NCBI GenBank assembly: GCA_012932865.1
Contig: SAXG01000038.1
Coordinates: 186,001 to 250,000 of the forward strand
Direction: 5' to 3'
Length of the DNA: 64,000 bases
Source: Amylostereum areolatum
Lineage: Eukaryota; Basidiomycota; Agaricomycetes; Russulales; Stereaceae
Numbering within the stretch: position 1 is the stretch's first letter; each line of letters begins with the position of its first letter. The position numbers were made by a program, and so were the translations under genes. The notes below the pieces were generated by a model, which was given only the letters and a program-made list of their open reading frames with translations, ran no database searches and was not told where the DNA came from. Shown here piece by piece: positions 33,337 to 46,377 of this stretch.

Positions 33337-34699
33337 ATGCCCTCCGTCTCTACCCCTCCATTCCCCGAGGATGTTCCCACTGCCCCGCTCCTTGTAATCG
33401 ACTATGCACTCGTCGAAGGCGGCGACGAAAATGAAATAAACAGACTCTGGAAGGCCTCAACCGAACTTGGCTTCTGGTAGTATGTCGTTTCCATCAACCT
33501 AGTCTGTTCCGCTATTCATGCTAACGTGGTTTCCAGTTTGAAGAACCATGGAGTTGACGACGAAGTTTCCTCCATGTTCGAGTTGGGTGCCGAAACGATG
33601 GACCTTCCGCTTGCAGAGAAGATGAAGTTCGAGCAAGGAAACGATGGAATGTCATTCGGATACAAGGCCGCTGGCGCAAACGCCACTGACGAGACCGGTT
33701 CCCTCGACTGTGTGGAATTCATCAACATCGCCAAGGACGACGCTCTCTCCTACCCCACGCCGACCCACCGAACATACCCGTCCACCGTCACGAACAAGAT
33801 GGAGCAGGTCGTCGCGCCTTTCGTGCGCAAGTCCATTTCCGTCAATGACACGCTTCTCAATGTCCTCAACCAACGTCTCGGTCTCCCCGATGGCACGCTT
33901 TATAACCTGCATAGGACAGACGAGGTGAGTGGGAGCGAGGCGCGGTGCATCAAGACCCCGAAAGACCATCATATGTCGCCCGACAAGGCGACGCTCGGCG
34001 CGCACACTGACTTTGGCTCTCTCGTGGGTGAACTTCTTCCTAAATCTTGCTTTGGAGCCGAAGCCATTGCCAGTCATTCCTGCATCACAACCATCTTGGT
34101 GGTCTTCAAGTTTTGCTTCCTGGGACTGAGAACTGGACGTATGTCAAGGTGAGCACTTCACGGGTGCGGCACTCCACCTATCATCTCTTGCTCACTTTAC
34201 TTGACAGCCGATTTCCGGCCACGCCGTATGCAACATTGGTGATGCTCTGACCATCTTCAGTGGAGGTATCTTGCGTTCTAACCTTCACCGTGTTGTGTAC
34301 GTATTGCTCTTTGTTATCCCCGTCATACCCATACTTTTTCTGACTTCCTCCTTTTCCCCAGTCCTCCCCCAAAGGCGCAAGCAGCCTTTGAGCGGTGGTC
34401 CCTTGTCTTCTTTACTCGCCCTAATGCTGCGCAGGTTCTCGCGCCACTCGTCAACGAGAGCACCCTCATCGCCGACTCGGTGAACAATGCACCGGATGGC
34501 AAGTTCAGCACTGGCTCCAGCGCCGGGGAGTGGTTTGCGCGTAGGATTAAGAACCAACGCATCGCCAACCGCACGGTAAGTTTAGATTCACGCACTGAGG
34601 GTACCAGTCGCGTGTCTGACGACCTGCTGTGCAATCTACCAGGGTCCGGAGACGTGGCGTGCTAGCCGTGGTATGGAGCATAAGGTGGAGGCGGTTTAG
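33337..34699 (+). CDS. 2-oxoglutarate/Fe(II) dioxygenase, isopenicillin-N-synthase-like
   Basis: Non-haem iron oxygenase of the IPNS/flavonol-synthase type; such enzymes hydroxylate, desaturate or cyclise small molecules. Six exons: 33337-33479, 33537-34023, 34074-34148, 34208-34296, 34362-34575 and 34643-34699 (354 residues). Marks: PLLVIDYALVEGG, GFWYLKNHGVDDEV (typical N-terminal domain), GYKAAGAN, iron ligands in GAHTDFGSL (His, Asp) and LHRVVPPP (His), and the co-substrate Arg-x-Ser as ERWSLVFFTRP. An ATG at 33265 is in frame 24 codons upstream; the later one is preferred because of the TATA-like site. The intron after GFWY uses GTATGT two bases beyond an apparent GTAGTA. No signal peptide is obvious. 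It is a possible tailoring enzyme of the cluster. Confidence 0.9.
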
Positions 34700-35067
34700 A
34701 ACGGAGCTGAAAGCGGTTCACGATCGTTCTCGCACTGCTGCTCGCACGGCATTTCACACTGTGAGCCCAGATTGACACACTTGCAAAATGCTTAGTACTA
34801 TGCAACTACACGTATGGACTCCACATGATAGCATTGAGATTACAACAAAGATAGCCTGAACAGAATCATAGCGTAAGACAAGTACACGACGGGAGAGTGG
34901 ACACAGCCAATACTATGAAGCACACGGGTACCGCAAGCAAATGAACAGGTGATGGTGCAAAAAGACATGTGTCTGAGCATATTTCACTCGTCACCCGCTA
35001 GGACAACCCTAACCCAAAGCCCACCCTACCACAGATGGTCAGCTCCCAGTCTTGCAACAACATGCTG
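34700..35067. other. Convergent intergenic region
   Basis: About 370 bases between the 3' ends of the dioxygenase and a P450 on the opposite strand. Nothing beyond untranslated sequence was seen. Confidence 0.5.
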
Positions 35068-37377
35068 TCAACGCACCTTCACAAACGTGGTAAACGCCGC
35101 CCAAGGCCACACCTGTTCGACTGTCTGTCGACCCTTGCCCTTCTTCCACCATGACCGCGGCGTCGTGCTCTCCGGCTGGACGTCCGGAGCCAGCTGGACG
35201 CGGCGCACCCTCTGCAGCAAGCGTACAAGGAAGAACGACGCCTCGTTATAGGCAAAGTTTTGCCCTAGGCACTGTGGTATGCAAGGGTGAATAAGGGTAG
35301 ACGACAAGACGAGGGCTATACGCACGATCCGTGGCCCAGCGTGAAACGGGATGAACATGAAGGGGTTGTCCGTTACGCGCTTGATTCGAACCGGGTCGAG
35401 CCACCGCTCGGGGTTGAACTCGTCCGCGTCCTCGCCCCACGTATCCTTGTTACGCTGGATTAACATTGTGTTGAATGATACCTGTGTGTTGGGCGGAACG
35501 TAGTACTTGGGCGAGCTTTTGGTGGCTGGGAACACTTGGGGTTTGTCGTCAGAAACTCGGATGTTCAGTGGCACCGGAGGGAAGAGGCGGAGAGACTCGT
35601 TCAGAACCGCGCGGACTGTACACGTTCGAAAATTCAGTCAGTTAGATCCAGGCGAAAGGGATTAGGAGTCAATACAGACGGTAGACGAGTTTCCTCATGC
35701 TATCTGGAGCAGGCTGGCCTTTGACACCGTACTCGCTGGTGATCTCTGCCCTCAGACGATCCATAACGTCGGGGTGTATGGAGAGGAGGTACACCGTGAA
35801 CGTTAGCAGTGCGGCAGTCTGTTCGAAGCCCACAATCATCATGAAGAGGCGTAGACGACAAAGGCGAAGGGAGGACGAACCGTGTCTCGCCCAGCCAATA
35901 GCATATTGAGGACTTGGTTCCGAATATCCTCGGCGTCTAGGTTGGAACCCAACGTTAGCAGGAGCTAGTCGTGCAGATCTATCCAGAAACTCACTGTCTG
36001 TGCTGTCTACGAGGTGGCCGAGAAAAGTCTCGCTCCTTTTCGAGTTTGTCTTGGCCGCCTTCTCTCGAAGGGCAAGTTCAACAACCGGCGCCACCCAACC
36101 ATGCACGACCTTGTTGCTTTCCTTTGTGCGATCGTGTCGTAGCTCGAACAAAGGCCAGACGTTCCCGACCATCATGCGTCGGGCAACTTGCATCTGGATA
36201 TTCTGGGAGAGTGTGTGTCAGATGGAGTGAATGATCGCAGAACGTGATTGAGCACGCGCACCTCGAAAGCCCACGCGAAAGAGCCCAGATCGTCGTCGCT
36301 GGTAGAGCCCTTCGGACCCACTCTTGCTTTGCCTGCTACTGGAAGCGCGCCGTGGAGGGCGTTCACACACGAATCAAATAAAAAGTCGGATGCGCTGTCT
36401 ATGGTGAAGCGACCGGCGAGGTCCTGGAAGTCGAAAGGACTTTGCGAAGCTGAAAACCTTGTTATGTGGTCAAGGGTTGTCGAGGCATACTTGTCAAAAA
36501 TGTTGAAGTCAGAGATGCGCTCGCGCGAGAACCATGGACGAGCGATTTGTCGATGCTGATAGATGAAGGACTGCGGTTTAGAGAAATGTCAGAAGGAATT
36601 ATATAGGGAGACTGACCATTTGCCATTCGACGCCATCCCTGATCATGATGTCAGCACAACATCGGGACATCAAAGCATACGAGAGCAGCGTGCCTGTTGA
36701 AAATCCCATTCCCCAAGAAGCTCTCACTGGAGAAACGGTGGGTGAGAGGTTGGGGCGTCCAAGTCTTGACAAGTCGGCGGCTCACAAGCGTTCCTGCCAC
36801 CAGTATCCCTTGGGAAAGTGTTGAAATCCCTCCCCCGTTAGCATGTGTTTCACATGCCCTTCATCTGAGGTGATGAACTGAAAAAGGACAAGAAGAACGT
36901 CAGTCTGAGATGCCGAATGGGATGCCTAGAAGAACACATACATGGTCGCCCCACAGTACCCTGAAATTGACGATCTTAGAGTTATATTCATCGAATAGGT
37001 CTGCGGTGTGTTGAGAAAGATAATCATCTGTCAATGCACGGACGCGACGACGGAGGACGTCGATGTTGCCGATCCAGGAGCCGCGCACTTGCGGAACTAG
37101 CTCTGCTCCCATGGAGGCTGAAAGTGCATGTGTTAGCGAGCATATCAATACACGTGGTCGAACACAGGCCTGCGGCAATTCTCTGGGATTGTGAAGTGTA
37201 CAACGTGAGCAGTGCATGGAAGGCCACCGGGGCGATGACTGCCAATGGCAACTTGACGAACACAGTGATGTATTCGAGCCTGACGGTCTTTAGAGCCATC
37301 CAGAGAAGGAGTTCTGGCAGGATGATTGTGCGGGCGACATCTAAGGCGAAACGAAGGCGGAAGTGTCGAGGGTGCAT
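35068..37377 (-). CDS. Cytochrome P450, CYP63-like (P450-1)
   Basis: ER-anchored monooxygenase, about 600 residues in many exons. ATG at 37377: MHPRHFRLRFALDVARTIIL, a polypore CYP63-type N-terminus with several hydrophobic stretches (IILPELLLWMAL, VKLPLAVIAPVAFHALLTLY). Further marks: VRGSWIGNIDVL, NMLLAGRDT (I helix, oxygen-binding Thr), VLNESLRLFPPVPLN (ExxR), FNPERWLDP (PERF region) and the haem loop FHAGPRI-CLGQNFAYNEASF, split by an intron between Ile and the ligand Cys. Stop at 35068. CYP63 enzymes in Phanerochaete oxidise alkanes, fatty acids, alkylphenols and polycyclic aromatics; the substrate here is not known. It lies directly downstream of DUF6534 gene B on the same strand, and its paralogue P450-3 has the same arrangement. 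Confidence 0.92.
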
Positions 37378-37785
37378 GGAATTGGAAGGCGAGCCGGGAG
37401 GTATACAGCGAGGTAGGGATAGCGTCTACTCCTCAGCTGCTTATCTATACCGCAGGGCCGGGTTTCATGGTTATCCCGGTGGGAACGTTGACTGTCGATG
37501 GCGGTGTACGCACGCTGCATCAGGAGGATTCGAAGATAATAGAATGGATCCATGAGATGATGCCTAAGGCCAGAATACGCCCTCGCACGCCGCAGCCCAA
37601 CGCCGCCAGCGGGTTGGTAACCGTTGGTTGTACAGTAATCGTAGTTTATGTAAGCGTATAGCCGAGTACCGGTAACTCCCATATGCATGAAAACAAACAA
37701 ACGAAACTAGACTAGGGAGTACGTGTGAATAAAGATACACATCAGTACACATCCTACATGCAGGCAGGGGTCGCGATTCCTCAAA
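37378..37785. other. Intergenic region between P450-1 and DUF6534 gene B
   Basis: About 400 bases containing the promoter of P450-1 and the 3' untranslated region of the membrane-protein gene, which are transcribed in the same direction. No further feature is supported. Confidence 0.5.
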
Positions 37786-39875
37786 TCAGAAACCCAGCTC
37801 CGATGTCTTCCCCTTGTCTACACCAAACCGCGTCGTCATATCAGATGTCTGGGACGAAGAAACTCCGGTATTATCCTGGGCACCGGGAATTTCGTGGGCA
37901 GCGTAGATTGATTCGAGTGTGATAACCCCACCCACTCCCTTGATCTTCTCGCGGAGGAGATCCCTAGAATTCAAGCTATATGGGGCATTCGTAGTGTCGT
38001 CAAGGAGAGGCAATACCGGAGTGGCGAATGGCTACTCGCCTGCACATGAGAGAGCAAGAGTACACTGGGGAATAAGAAGTCAGTGCGGGTGGGAGTACTG
38101 ACGGAGGAATTGCACATACGGCGCACGAGAACGAAAAAGAATGGTGCATAAACCAGTGTTCTGGTTGATGTGACCCACTAAACGTTATCTGCGTAAGCTA
38201 TTTTATCCCGTTCATGACAGCTCCATATTGAAGCTTTAGGCGCACACGCACCAAGATCAAGCACGCGCATGCACAGATCCTGCCAGTGCAAGCTGAAGTT
38301 TTAGGTGCGTTTCGGCGTCCGGGATAATGTAGACAACGCACGTCGTGAGAAGACCTGCAGTACGAAGTGTTAGGCTGCCTCGATGCGTCGTAGAATAGTG
38401 CAAACTTACAGGTATTCATTGTGTAAGTGATCAGGATATCGATCGCTCTATTTGTGCTGGCGCATTCTTGAAGTTAGATTCAAGTACATTCAATGGTTAG
38501 GTTAGGATCCCTTACTTCGACACAGCTGCGCGGCTCTTACGAAGGTAGTAGATCATGGCAACAGCTATCGTAGCATCGCAAGCCAGATCCATAGAGAGCG
38601 CGCTCAAAGCGTATGGCTGGCGTGAATGAACATCAGTGAAAATGTGCAGCAGCGGACGCAAGCACCTGAATTTACCAGATCAGGGGGCGCGTTCGAAAAC
38701 AGGACCACTTGGAACCTTGGTTTAGTGGTTAGAAAGGGGGGTTCTGGAGGCGGGATGAAACGGGAACTTACGCTTTGATGGCGTAGACTTGGTGGGATGC
38801 GATAGTTCAGTAAAACTGGCAGGCGAAAGTTTATGTATATAGGGATAGACTGACGTATACCGCCGACTACTGCACTCAAGCTGTCAACAATTGCGCCGCC
38901 GCTACAAGCATCGACACCAGGTAAAAAAACACGGACCCAGTTGTCCCAGGGAAAGTATAACCTAAGTTGTGGGATATGCAATCAGTACGGATCATCGGGT
39001 ATACGATTTCAGATACAGACGATAATGGATGGTACGACAATCTTCTTCTTGCCAACTAGAATGCGAACGTATGTTATGTTAGTCCTCTTATCGCGTAGAT
39101 ATTGTTAGGCGTTGTACGGATATAAACCCGGCGGGCGAAGAAACTATTAGCCACACGTCAGCTATCTTCGAATGTCAAAGGATTGCGATACTAGCTGACC
39201 ACTGGACCATAAAGCTCATCACGGTCTGTGCACGAGAATAAGCTCGAGGCCACCACGGAAGAAAACGCATCACTCACACCGACGGTGACTTGTCCCTAAC
39301 GAACAAAAGGATGGGGAACGGTAAGCGCGACTCGGCAGCATCGACAGATAAATTGTCGACGGACTATCAAGCTCCTGCCATGCAGCTGTTACCCTCGCAA
39401 GCTCTTTCTACCAGAGGCTGACGACGACTCACCATGTTGTCTCAGCCAGAACGCGAAGATCCCCGTAGTTGGTTACAGTATAGTGATACAAGAATGTGAA
39501 TAAAAATGCGACATGAGTCGTGTCAAGCACCCTAAAAGGCATGATTCTGTTTAGCCGTGCACTACGCGTTCGGGGAGATACAACACCGACATTAGTACAG
39601 CTACCTGTCGACCGCCGATAGTGTAGCACACGATCCATGAAACCTAAAATCAATCAAAACGTACAAACGCTTTGAGGAACTTTCCGTCTCGCCCCGAATG
39701 TTCTGTGTAATAAAGATAGACTTGGAGCCAAGTCAGGCCGTATATCCTGCGCAGAAAAGCCAGTCTGTGAACTCGTTAGTATTGGGCGGAAGGATGAGAT
39801 GATTTACGCTGTAGACACTCCGACACCGACTAAGGCGGCGCCAAGGAGGTTGTCGAGGGGAACGAGTGAAGGCAT
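37786..39875 (-). CDS. DUF6534-type seven-helix membrane protein, copy B
   Basis: Paralogue of copies A and C. ATG at 39875: MPSLVPLDNLLGAALVGVGV then STA at a splice, next exon LGLTWLQVYLYYTEHSGRDG, later VLDTTHVAFLFTFLYHYTVT and NYGDLRVLAETTW followed by a GT donor. The C-terminal exon contains YSLNSRDLLREKIKGVGG, the SLNSR-x-x-LR signature of the family, and ends SELGF (TGA at 37786). Seven hydrophobic helices are expected from the family; I can see several hydrophobic exons but did not verify each splice between 38.1 and 39.4 kb. The function is unknown. Its position beside CYP63-like P450-1 is duplicated at 43.4-48.4 kb. Unlike copy A, no insertion is seen in it. Confidence 0.8.
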
Positions 39876-41006
39876 GGGTAGAAAAAGAATGCAGTCCCTA
39901 GAGCGGTGAAAGAGAGGTTATAACGGCGCAATTGTGGGAGAGAGAAACTCGACGCTGGCCGATGGAGATACGTTGTGATGATAATGCAGAGTTGATCAAG
40001 GATTGTTGAGAGGAAAGAAAGACGCGCCTTGAAATTTTGAAAGCTTGGATAATTGCCCCTGCAGGCTGCAGTGTGCACGCTGCCCGGAAAGATCTGTGAT
40101 GATGGCTCGTGATGATGAACGCATGGTTCAGTTGCTGAGCGGCAGGGACAAACTCTAACGGACTTACTTATAGATAATACGATTGACTGAAAATGGCCTA
40201 TAGCTTGTCCAACATCGGTGGAGATAGCCCTGAGATGGCATGAGATAGCCTTCGATATAGTCGTTGCCTCTGTGGCGTAGCTGTAGCGTAGTCGCCGTTC
40301 GGCTCGACGGCTCGACAACGCCAGGCCCATCGTACTCAGTCCTCGGCCGCCGGCTCAGCGCTCAGCGCTTCCGAGTTCTGACGCAATCGCCCGATTTACC
40401 ACTCACCGGCGTCACCGCAGACCAGTCCTGAGTCCACCATATCTCTCGTGCGAATCAAAAGACCACCGGTTGAAGCTGCAATTGTTCCTGCGCGCTGCAT
40501 TCTACACAAGGAAGTTCGTGAAGCTATCAGAGGACCCATCACAACTGCGCGGCCGCACCGACTCGGGCCCATCTGCCAGACTCGGCGGAGGTTCTGACAG
40601 CTCCTCAAGGATGCTACAGTCTACAGCTCAATGTACTGGAAATGCAATGGAACCATACGGTATAAAAGGTTCCTGTATCTCTGCATTTTCTCTGTGAGTG
40701 AACGGGGCCGGCGGTGTCCTATAGTAGGGGGTTTGTGAGTGTAAGTATACCCTGTAATGATAGTACGTAGTAGGTCCAAGGTTCCCAAGTCCACCGTTCG
40801 GTCCCCGTGCTCGTTCCTGACTTCAGAGGCCCATCTTCTGATACGTTCCAAAACAATCATTTCGTCGACATCGGTGATCGAGCCGATGAAGCGCAATGGA
40901 ACCATGCACATAGACTATAGTATAAGAGGGAACTCCATTCTTGATTTGTGCGTTCCTCTGTTCCTCCTGCGACCGACACTGCCGACACCGGCGGTGCTGC
41001 ATAACG
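39876..41006. other. Divergent intergenic region with two TATA-type elements
   Basis: About 1.1 kb between DUF6534 gene B (-) and P450-2 (+). TATAAAAG occurs at 40661-40668 and TATAAGAG at 40921-40928, each preceded within 25 bases by GCAATGGAACCAT, so the core promoter appears twice, about 260 bases apart. No coding sequence is supported. Confidence 0.5.
40921..40928 (+). promoter_or_regulatory. TATA box of P450-2
   Basis: TATAAGAG lies 86 bases before the ATG of P450-2 at a plausible distance. A related element (TATAAAAG, 40661-40668) with the same upstream GCAATGGAACCAT lies 260 bases earlier and may be an alternative or duplicated core promoter. Confidence 0.45.
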
Positions 41007-43165
41007 ATGTCTCATGATCCACCAGTGCCTGCTAGCGCTACTCGAACATCGCTCTGGGAGACCCTCGTCTCCGTACTTTTAGGCCACTTGCACCCTTGGC
41101 TGGCACTATTGATCGCAACCGGTGCATCGCTTTTCTACCTTGGTATCTTCACCACATCTTCATCTGGTCCCCTTCCTCCAGGTATGCATGTCTATATGCA
41201 ATGCAGAGGAAAAGATCTTATGCCCTATAGGACCGCGTCCACACTTCTTCGTTGGAAATGCCCTGCATATGCCACGGAAGAACCGAGCGGAGGTCCTTGC
41301 GTCGTGGAAGAAGATATACGGTAAGCACGCGTGAGTTGCTTTTTCCCTTAACGGTACTCATGTATGTTCACTGTGCAGGCGACGTCGTGTACCTGCGTAT
41401 CTTCAACCGGGAGTTCGTCGTCCTAAACTCCGCGAAGACTGTCATAGATCTTTTTGACCAGCGGGGGGTCTTATACAGCGACAAGCCTCACTTGATCATG
41501 GCAGGAGACCTCGTCGGCAAACGCGATACACTACTCTTCCTTCCATATGGCGAGGCATTGAAAAAACACAGAAAACTCCTCCGCAATGCGCTTGAACCAC
41601 GCCGCGCGGCCGAGCACTTCACAATGCAAGCGGAAGAGACAGGCATACTCGTAGGTCAACTGGTAGCCAATCAAGGGGATTTCGTCGCCCATCTCCGTCG
41701 GTGCGTATTGACTACAGACCAGCCTTCGACTTGACCGACTTGCGCGCTTGTATTCTGTAGGCATGCGGGCGCCATCGCCTTGCGATTGGCGTACGGCTAC
41801 CAAGTCACAACGGGCGGGCAACGAGATCGATTGGTCGATCTCGCAGAGGAGATGGCAGAAGTTACGCGGATCTCCTCTGAACCAGGTCGGTGGCTTGTGG
41901 ACTCGTTTCCTTGGCGTATGTCCTCTTTCCCCTGTTCTCTAGAATTTTCAATGCTGACTATCTTAAGTTCGTCATGTCCCATCCTGGTTTCCCGGAGCAG
42001 GGTTCAAACGATGGGCTCGTGGGGCATCTAAGATACTCGATGCCTTCGTCACTGAGCCCTACGTCTTCGCTAAGAATAACAAGGCAAGCACAGATCGTCG
42101 CTCTCAATAGTGTTATCTTGCAACTTACAGTATCTCCAATTCTAGGCGAACGGGATAGGTGTTGGATGCTTTACGCATGAATGTTTGGAAATGATAGAAG
42201 CAGAGACAGGCCGTCCGGTCACTCCAAAAGATGACGAGTTTTTGAAGTGGACTGCAGCCGGAATATACTCAGGTTCGATGTCCCTAGATGTATCACGTCC
42301 CAACTGTCTCATATTTGACGAACAGGTGGTAGCGACACAGTAAGTCACACCTCAGTCACTCTTACAAGTCAAATTGAACACAAGGCAATTACAGTCTGTC
42401 GCACTTGGGCACGCGTTCATCATGTACATGATCACATTCCCTGACGTTCAGCGCAAGGCGCAGATAGAACTTGATGCTGTTGTGGGGAGGGCTCGATTTG
42501 CAACCATGGATGACCGTACACGTCTTCCGTACATCGACGCACTTATCAAAGAGGTGTATCGGTTTCGACCAATAACGCCTCTCGTCCCACACACCACCCT
42601 CACAGACGACAACTACCGTGGATACCGGATACCCCGTGGTAGTTGGATCATGGCCAACGTTTGGTACGACACACACTCTCCCCCTCAGTGCCTTCATATA
42701 TCATGATTCTCACACGGGTGAAGGGCCATCATGCACGACTCTGAAGAGTTCCCCGAGCCAGAGCGTTTCTGGCCGGAACGTTTTCTGGACGGCGGCTGCA
42801 AAGTTGATCCGAGGGACTATGCTTTCGGATTTGGGCGCCGGTAAGAATGATCTCTCCCAATATGACATAACATCTCACGCAATCCCCAGGCGATGTCCAG
42901 GATATAATTTTGGAGACTCGACCGTTTTTTTCGTGGTTACCCATCTCCTCGCTGCCTTCACAATGAGCGCGCCGACAGACGTGCAGGGGAACAAACAGTT
43001 ACCGCCACTCACACTTTCTGAGGGCCATATTTGGTTCGTTTTATCTTGCATGTACCTCACGTGCTCGGCAATGACGCTGAACGTGGTGTTAGCCATCCAC
43101 CCATCTTCAGATGTGACTTTACGCCACGGGAGGACATCTCTGAGCTCTTTTCCGGTAATCACTAG
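41007..43165 (+). CDS. Cytochrome P450 (P450-2), class unlike CYP63
   Basis: Complete membrane-anchored P450 from multiple exons without frame breaks. ATG at 41007; N-terminal anchor HPWLALLIATGASLFYLGIF, Pro-rich hinge GPLPPGPRP, then VVYLRIFNREFVVLNSAKTV, DTLLFLPYGEALKKHRKLL, WFPGAGFKRWARGASKILDA, and an I-helix end AGIYSGGSDTS where the oxygen-site Thr is present. ExxR is in LIKEVYRFRPITPL, PERF as PEPERFWPERFLDGG, and the haem loop is FGFGRRRCPGYNFG with the ligand Cys. It ends EDISELFSGNH, TAG at 43163-43165. One intron (before ANGIGVGCF) has a GC donor. It looks like the large Agaricomycete P450 group with an O-demethylase-type N-terminus; I do not assign a family number. It is transcribed opposite to its two P450 neighbours. 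Confidence 0.92.
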
Positions 43166-43364
43166 CGTACTTACGTCTCATCCACCCGCTTTGTTCATGG
43201 GCGACGACGATGCACCTTCCAGTCAGCCTGAGTGTTTGTAAATTCGCGGAAAACGGGAACATCTACGTATCGTACTATACATGCGAAGGTGGGACAACAT
43301 ATCAAGAGGGTTCACTCCTCCGCGAGGTCTACTTTTATCCAAAGCCCGCCCTAAGATATACACC

Positions 43365-45688
43365 TCAATACTGAATGTACTCCGGAACGAGGATGGAAAA
43401 ACTGCTTACCTTCACATATAAGGAAAACGCCGCCCAAGGCCACACCTGCTCGATAGCTTGTCTTCCCGTCCTCTCTTTCCACCACTCAGGGGGGCGCGTG
43501 CTCTCCGGTTGCGCGTCCGATGCGAGGTTAAACCTTCGGAACCTTTGCAGGAGACGCACAAGGAAGAACGACGCCTCATTGTACGCAAAATTCTGCCCTA
43601 AACACTGCATGTAAAGTCAGCATGACAATAAGAATCGCAGACGAATGGATTACGCACGATCCTAGGGCCGGCATGAAATGGGATGAACATGAATGGATTC
43701 TCTGTGACACGCTTGATATGCACGGGGTCGAGCCACCGCGACGGCTTGAACTCGTCCGCGTCTTCTCCCCACGTGTCTTTGTTGCGTTGGATGAGCATAG
43801 TGTTGTACGTAACCTGAGTGTTTGGGGGTATGTACAAGCACGGTGACGATTTCGTCGCTGGAAATACTTGGTGCGTGCTATCTGAGACACGTGCATTGAT
43901 AGGCACGGGCGGAAAGAGGCGGAGCGTTTCATTTATAACGGCACGTACTGAAGGAAGGGAGCCAGGTCAGTCAAGGATCAGTGAACGAAGTACGCGAAGC
44001 GGTGGGGGGGACGCACGTAATGGCAATCGACGCATAGTGTCGGGATCGGGAATCCCGTCTAGGCCGAACTCGCCTGTGATTTCAGCGCGAAGCTTGTCTG
44101 TTATATCTGGGTGAAGAGCGAGGAGGTACACAGCAAAGGTTAGTAATGAAGCTGTCTGCATGACATTTGATGAGCGCACGGACGTCATATATACCAAGAC
44201 CGAAGCTCACGGTATCGCGTCCAGCCAGAAGCATGTTTAGGACCTGATCCCGAATATACGCCACGTCTGTCAGAGAGAATAGTGAGCACTTAGCAGAGTC
44301 ATAAAATCATCCAAGGTTGTTGACTCACCATCGGTACTGTCAGTAAGATGGCTAAGGAATGTTCCCTCCTCGTCCGAGTCTTGCTCTGATTGTCGTCTCT
44401 GTCCCTTCTCTCGAACCGCTCTTTCGATGAGCGGTGTCACCCAGTGATGCATGATTTCTCTACTCGTTGTAGTCTTGTCGTTCCACAGCTCGAGTAAAGG
44501 CCACATGTTTCCGTATCTAAGACGTATTGCCACCTTGACCTGGACGTCCTATGGAAAGAGCGTCATAAACGGGCGATGATGGAGTGCGGCGCGATCTCAA
44601 ACCTCGAAGGCCCACGAAAAGCTCCCAACTTCTTCGTCGTTAGTCGAGCCCTTCGGTCCCACCTTGGCCTTGAAAGCAATCGGAAGCGGTCCCTGCAACG
44701 CGTTGAGACAGGAACCAAACAGAAATTCGGAGGAGCTATCGAGGGTGAAGCGTCCTACGAGGTCTTGAATGTCGAATGGAGTTCTCGAGGCACTGAAGTG
44801 GCCCATGATGTCGAGTGTGTGGGTTGTATGCTTGTCGAATATACTGAAGTCAGAGATCCGTTCTCGAGAAAACCACGGACGTGCTAGCTGACGATGCTGG
44901 GAACACCATCTAAGACCATGATATCTTATGCCATGACAATCGTGACCCACCGCTTGCCATTCTTCGCCATCTCTGAGGACAAGGTGAAGATTAAGCATTC
45001 AATGAAAACATTGATACGAACCTATTGAAGATGCCATTCCCAAGGAAACTTTCGCTACATCGTCGCCGTTTAGTCGGCGAGAGTACGCGAAAGGCCTTAA
45101 GGCGACACTCACAATCGTTCTTGCCACGAAAGGCCCTTGGGGAAATGCTCAAATCCTGGCCCTGTGAGCATATACTTGACGTGACCTTCGTCAGATGTCA
45201 TGAACTAACGAGATGTTGGCAAGGAGGTCGTGTGAGATAGTCGTTGTTTACGCACTGTATCGGCCCACATAACGCGAATGTTGATAATCTTAGACTTGTA
45301 CTCCTCAAACAGCTCCACCGTTTGCTGTGAAAGGTAGTTTCCTCCAAGGCTTTGGACACGGTACAGGAGGACATCGATGTTGCCTATCCACGACCCTCGA
45401 ACCTCGGGCACTAGCTTTCCTCCTATCGACGCTAGTCGAGGCCGTAATCGTACAGATCCGAAGCGAAAGGCTGTGAGGCTCACCTGCAACGATTCCCTGG
45501 CGTCGTAGGGAATACTCAGACCACAATATTTTGAACATGAGCGGAGTCAGAAGATACAAGACAGTCCCTAAGGAGATCCCTGGTGCCCATCCAGTCACCC
45601 GGAAAAACATCCATAACGCGAGGTTAGGTATAGCCACGACCCTCAAGAGATTGAGGGTGAACCGAAGGCGAAAGTGTCGAGGATGCAT
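43365..45688 (-). CDS. Cytochrome P450, CYP63-like (P450-3)
   Basis: Close paralogue of P450-1. ATG at 45688: MHPRHFRLRFTLNLLRVVAI; an in-frame ATG at 45751 would add 21 residues but the paralogue supports 45688. Marks: VRGSWIGNIDVL, NMLLAGRDTV (I helix), an ExxR region beginning VRA, NTMLIQRNKDTWGEDADEF then PSRWLDP, FHAGPRI-CLGQNFAYNEASF with the intron again between Ile and the ligand Cys, and EQVWPWAAFSLYVK near the end. The C-terminal extension VSSFSILVPEYIQY to the stop at 43365 is not present in P450-1 and may be read-through of an intron or a shifted stop. It is convergent with P450-2 and lies downstream of DUF6534 gene C in the same orientation. The likely role is oxidation of a hydrophobic substrate at the ER. 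Confidence 0.9.
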
Positions 45689-46377
45689 GCGTTGGCAGCA
45701 GAAGTGAAGGTCCGCGTTGAAGCTTGGGGCTTGAAAACCACCAGTCTCCACTCAAGAGGTTTTTCGCGATCCCCGGGTGTTGTTGGGCGCGCAAGCAGAG
45801 CCTTGTTTGGCAGCCGATAACCTGCAAAAGTGCGATGGTCGCAAGGCGGTCCATGGACCGTACATGACGCGTGACAGCCTGTAGTCCGAACGGTTGGTAC
45901 GGGGAAATGAGCCGCTTCCTCGGTGATACATACTGATAGGAAATTTCTACGAATCAGCGGTTGCGACAAGGGTGGGAGGGTGTGTGACCGTATCTTACCT
46001 TGAAACGAGGTGCTCGGTTTGTTCGGGAGACGGCAAACCGAATTCAATCAGGGGTAAGTGCTATCAAAACCGACACGTGACCATGTATGCTAATGCGGCG
46101 CGATCTCACCGACCATTGTCTCTCAAGCTCTCAAGATCTCAAGTGCCAATCAATGGTGTACCAATTGGCGTACTCGGACTCGGAGGATATCTTTCCCGCT
46201 TATAAATTCGGATATTTGGGTATCCAACCGCATTTGCAGGCATTTACCGCCGCAGGCAGCTGTGGTTCCAACTTGTCTGTACCGAAACATGTACATACTA
46301 ATCGCATCACTATACGCCGAGAGATCCTTGCACATGTAACTAGCCTCGCCATCACAATATCGAGCTACTACCACACA
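45689..46377. other. Intergenic region between P450-3 and DUF6534 gene C
   Basis: About 690 bases with the promoter of P450-3 and the 3' side of the membrane-protein gene. A minus-strand frame at 45,643-46,047 has no family resemblance and is not called. Confidence 0.45.
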
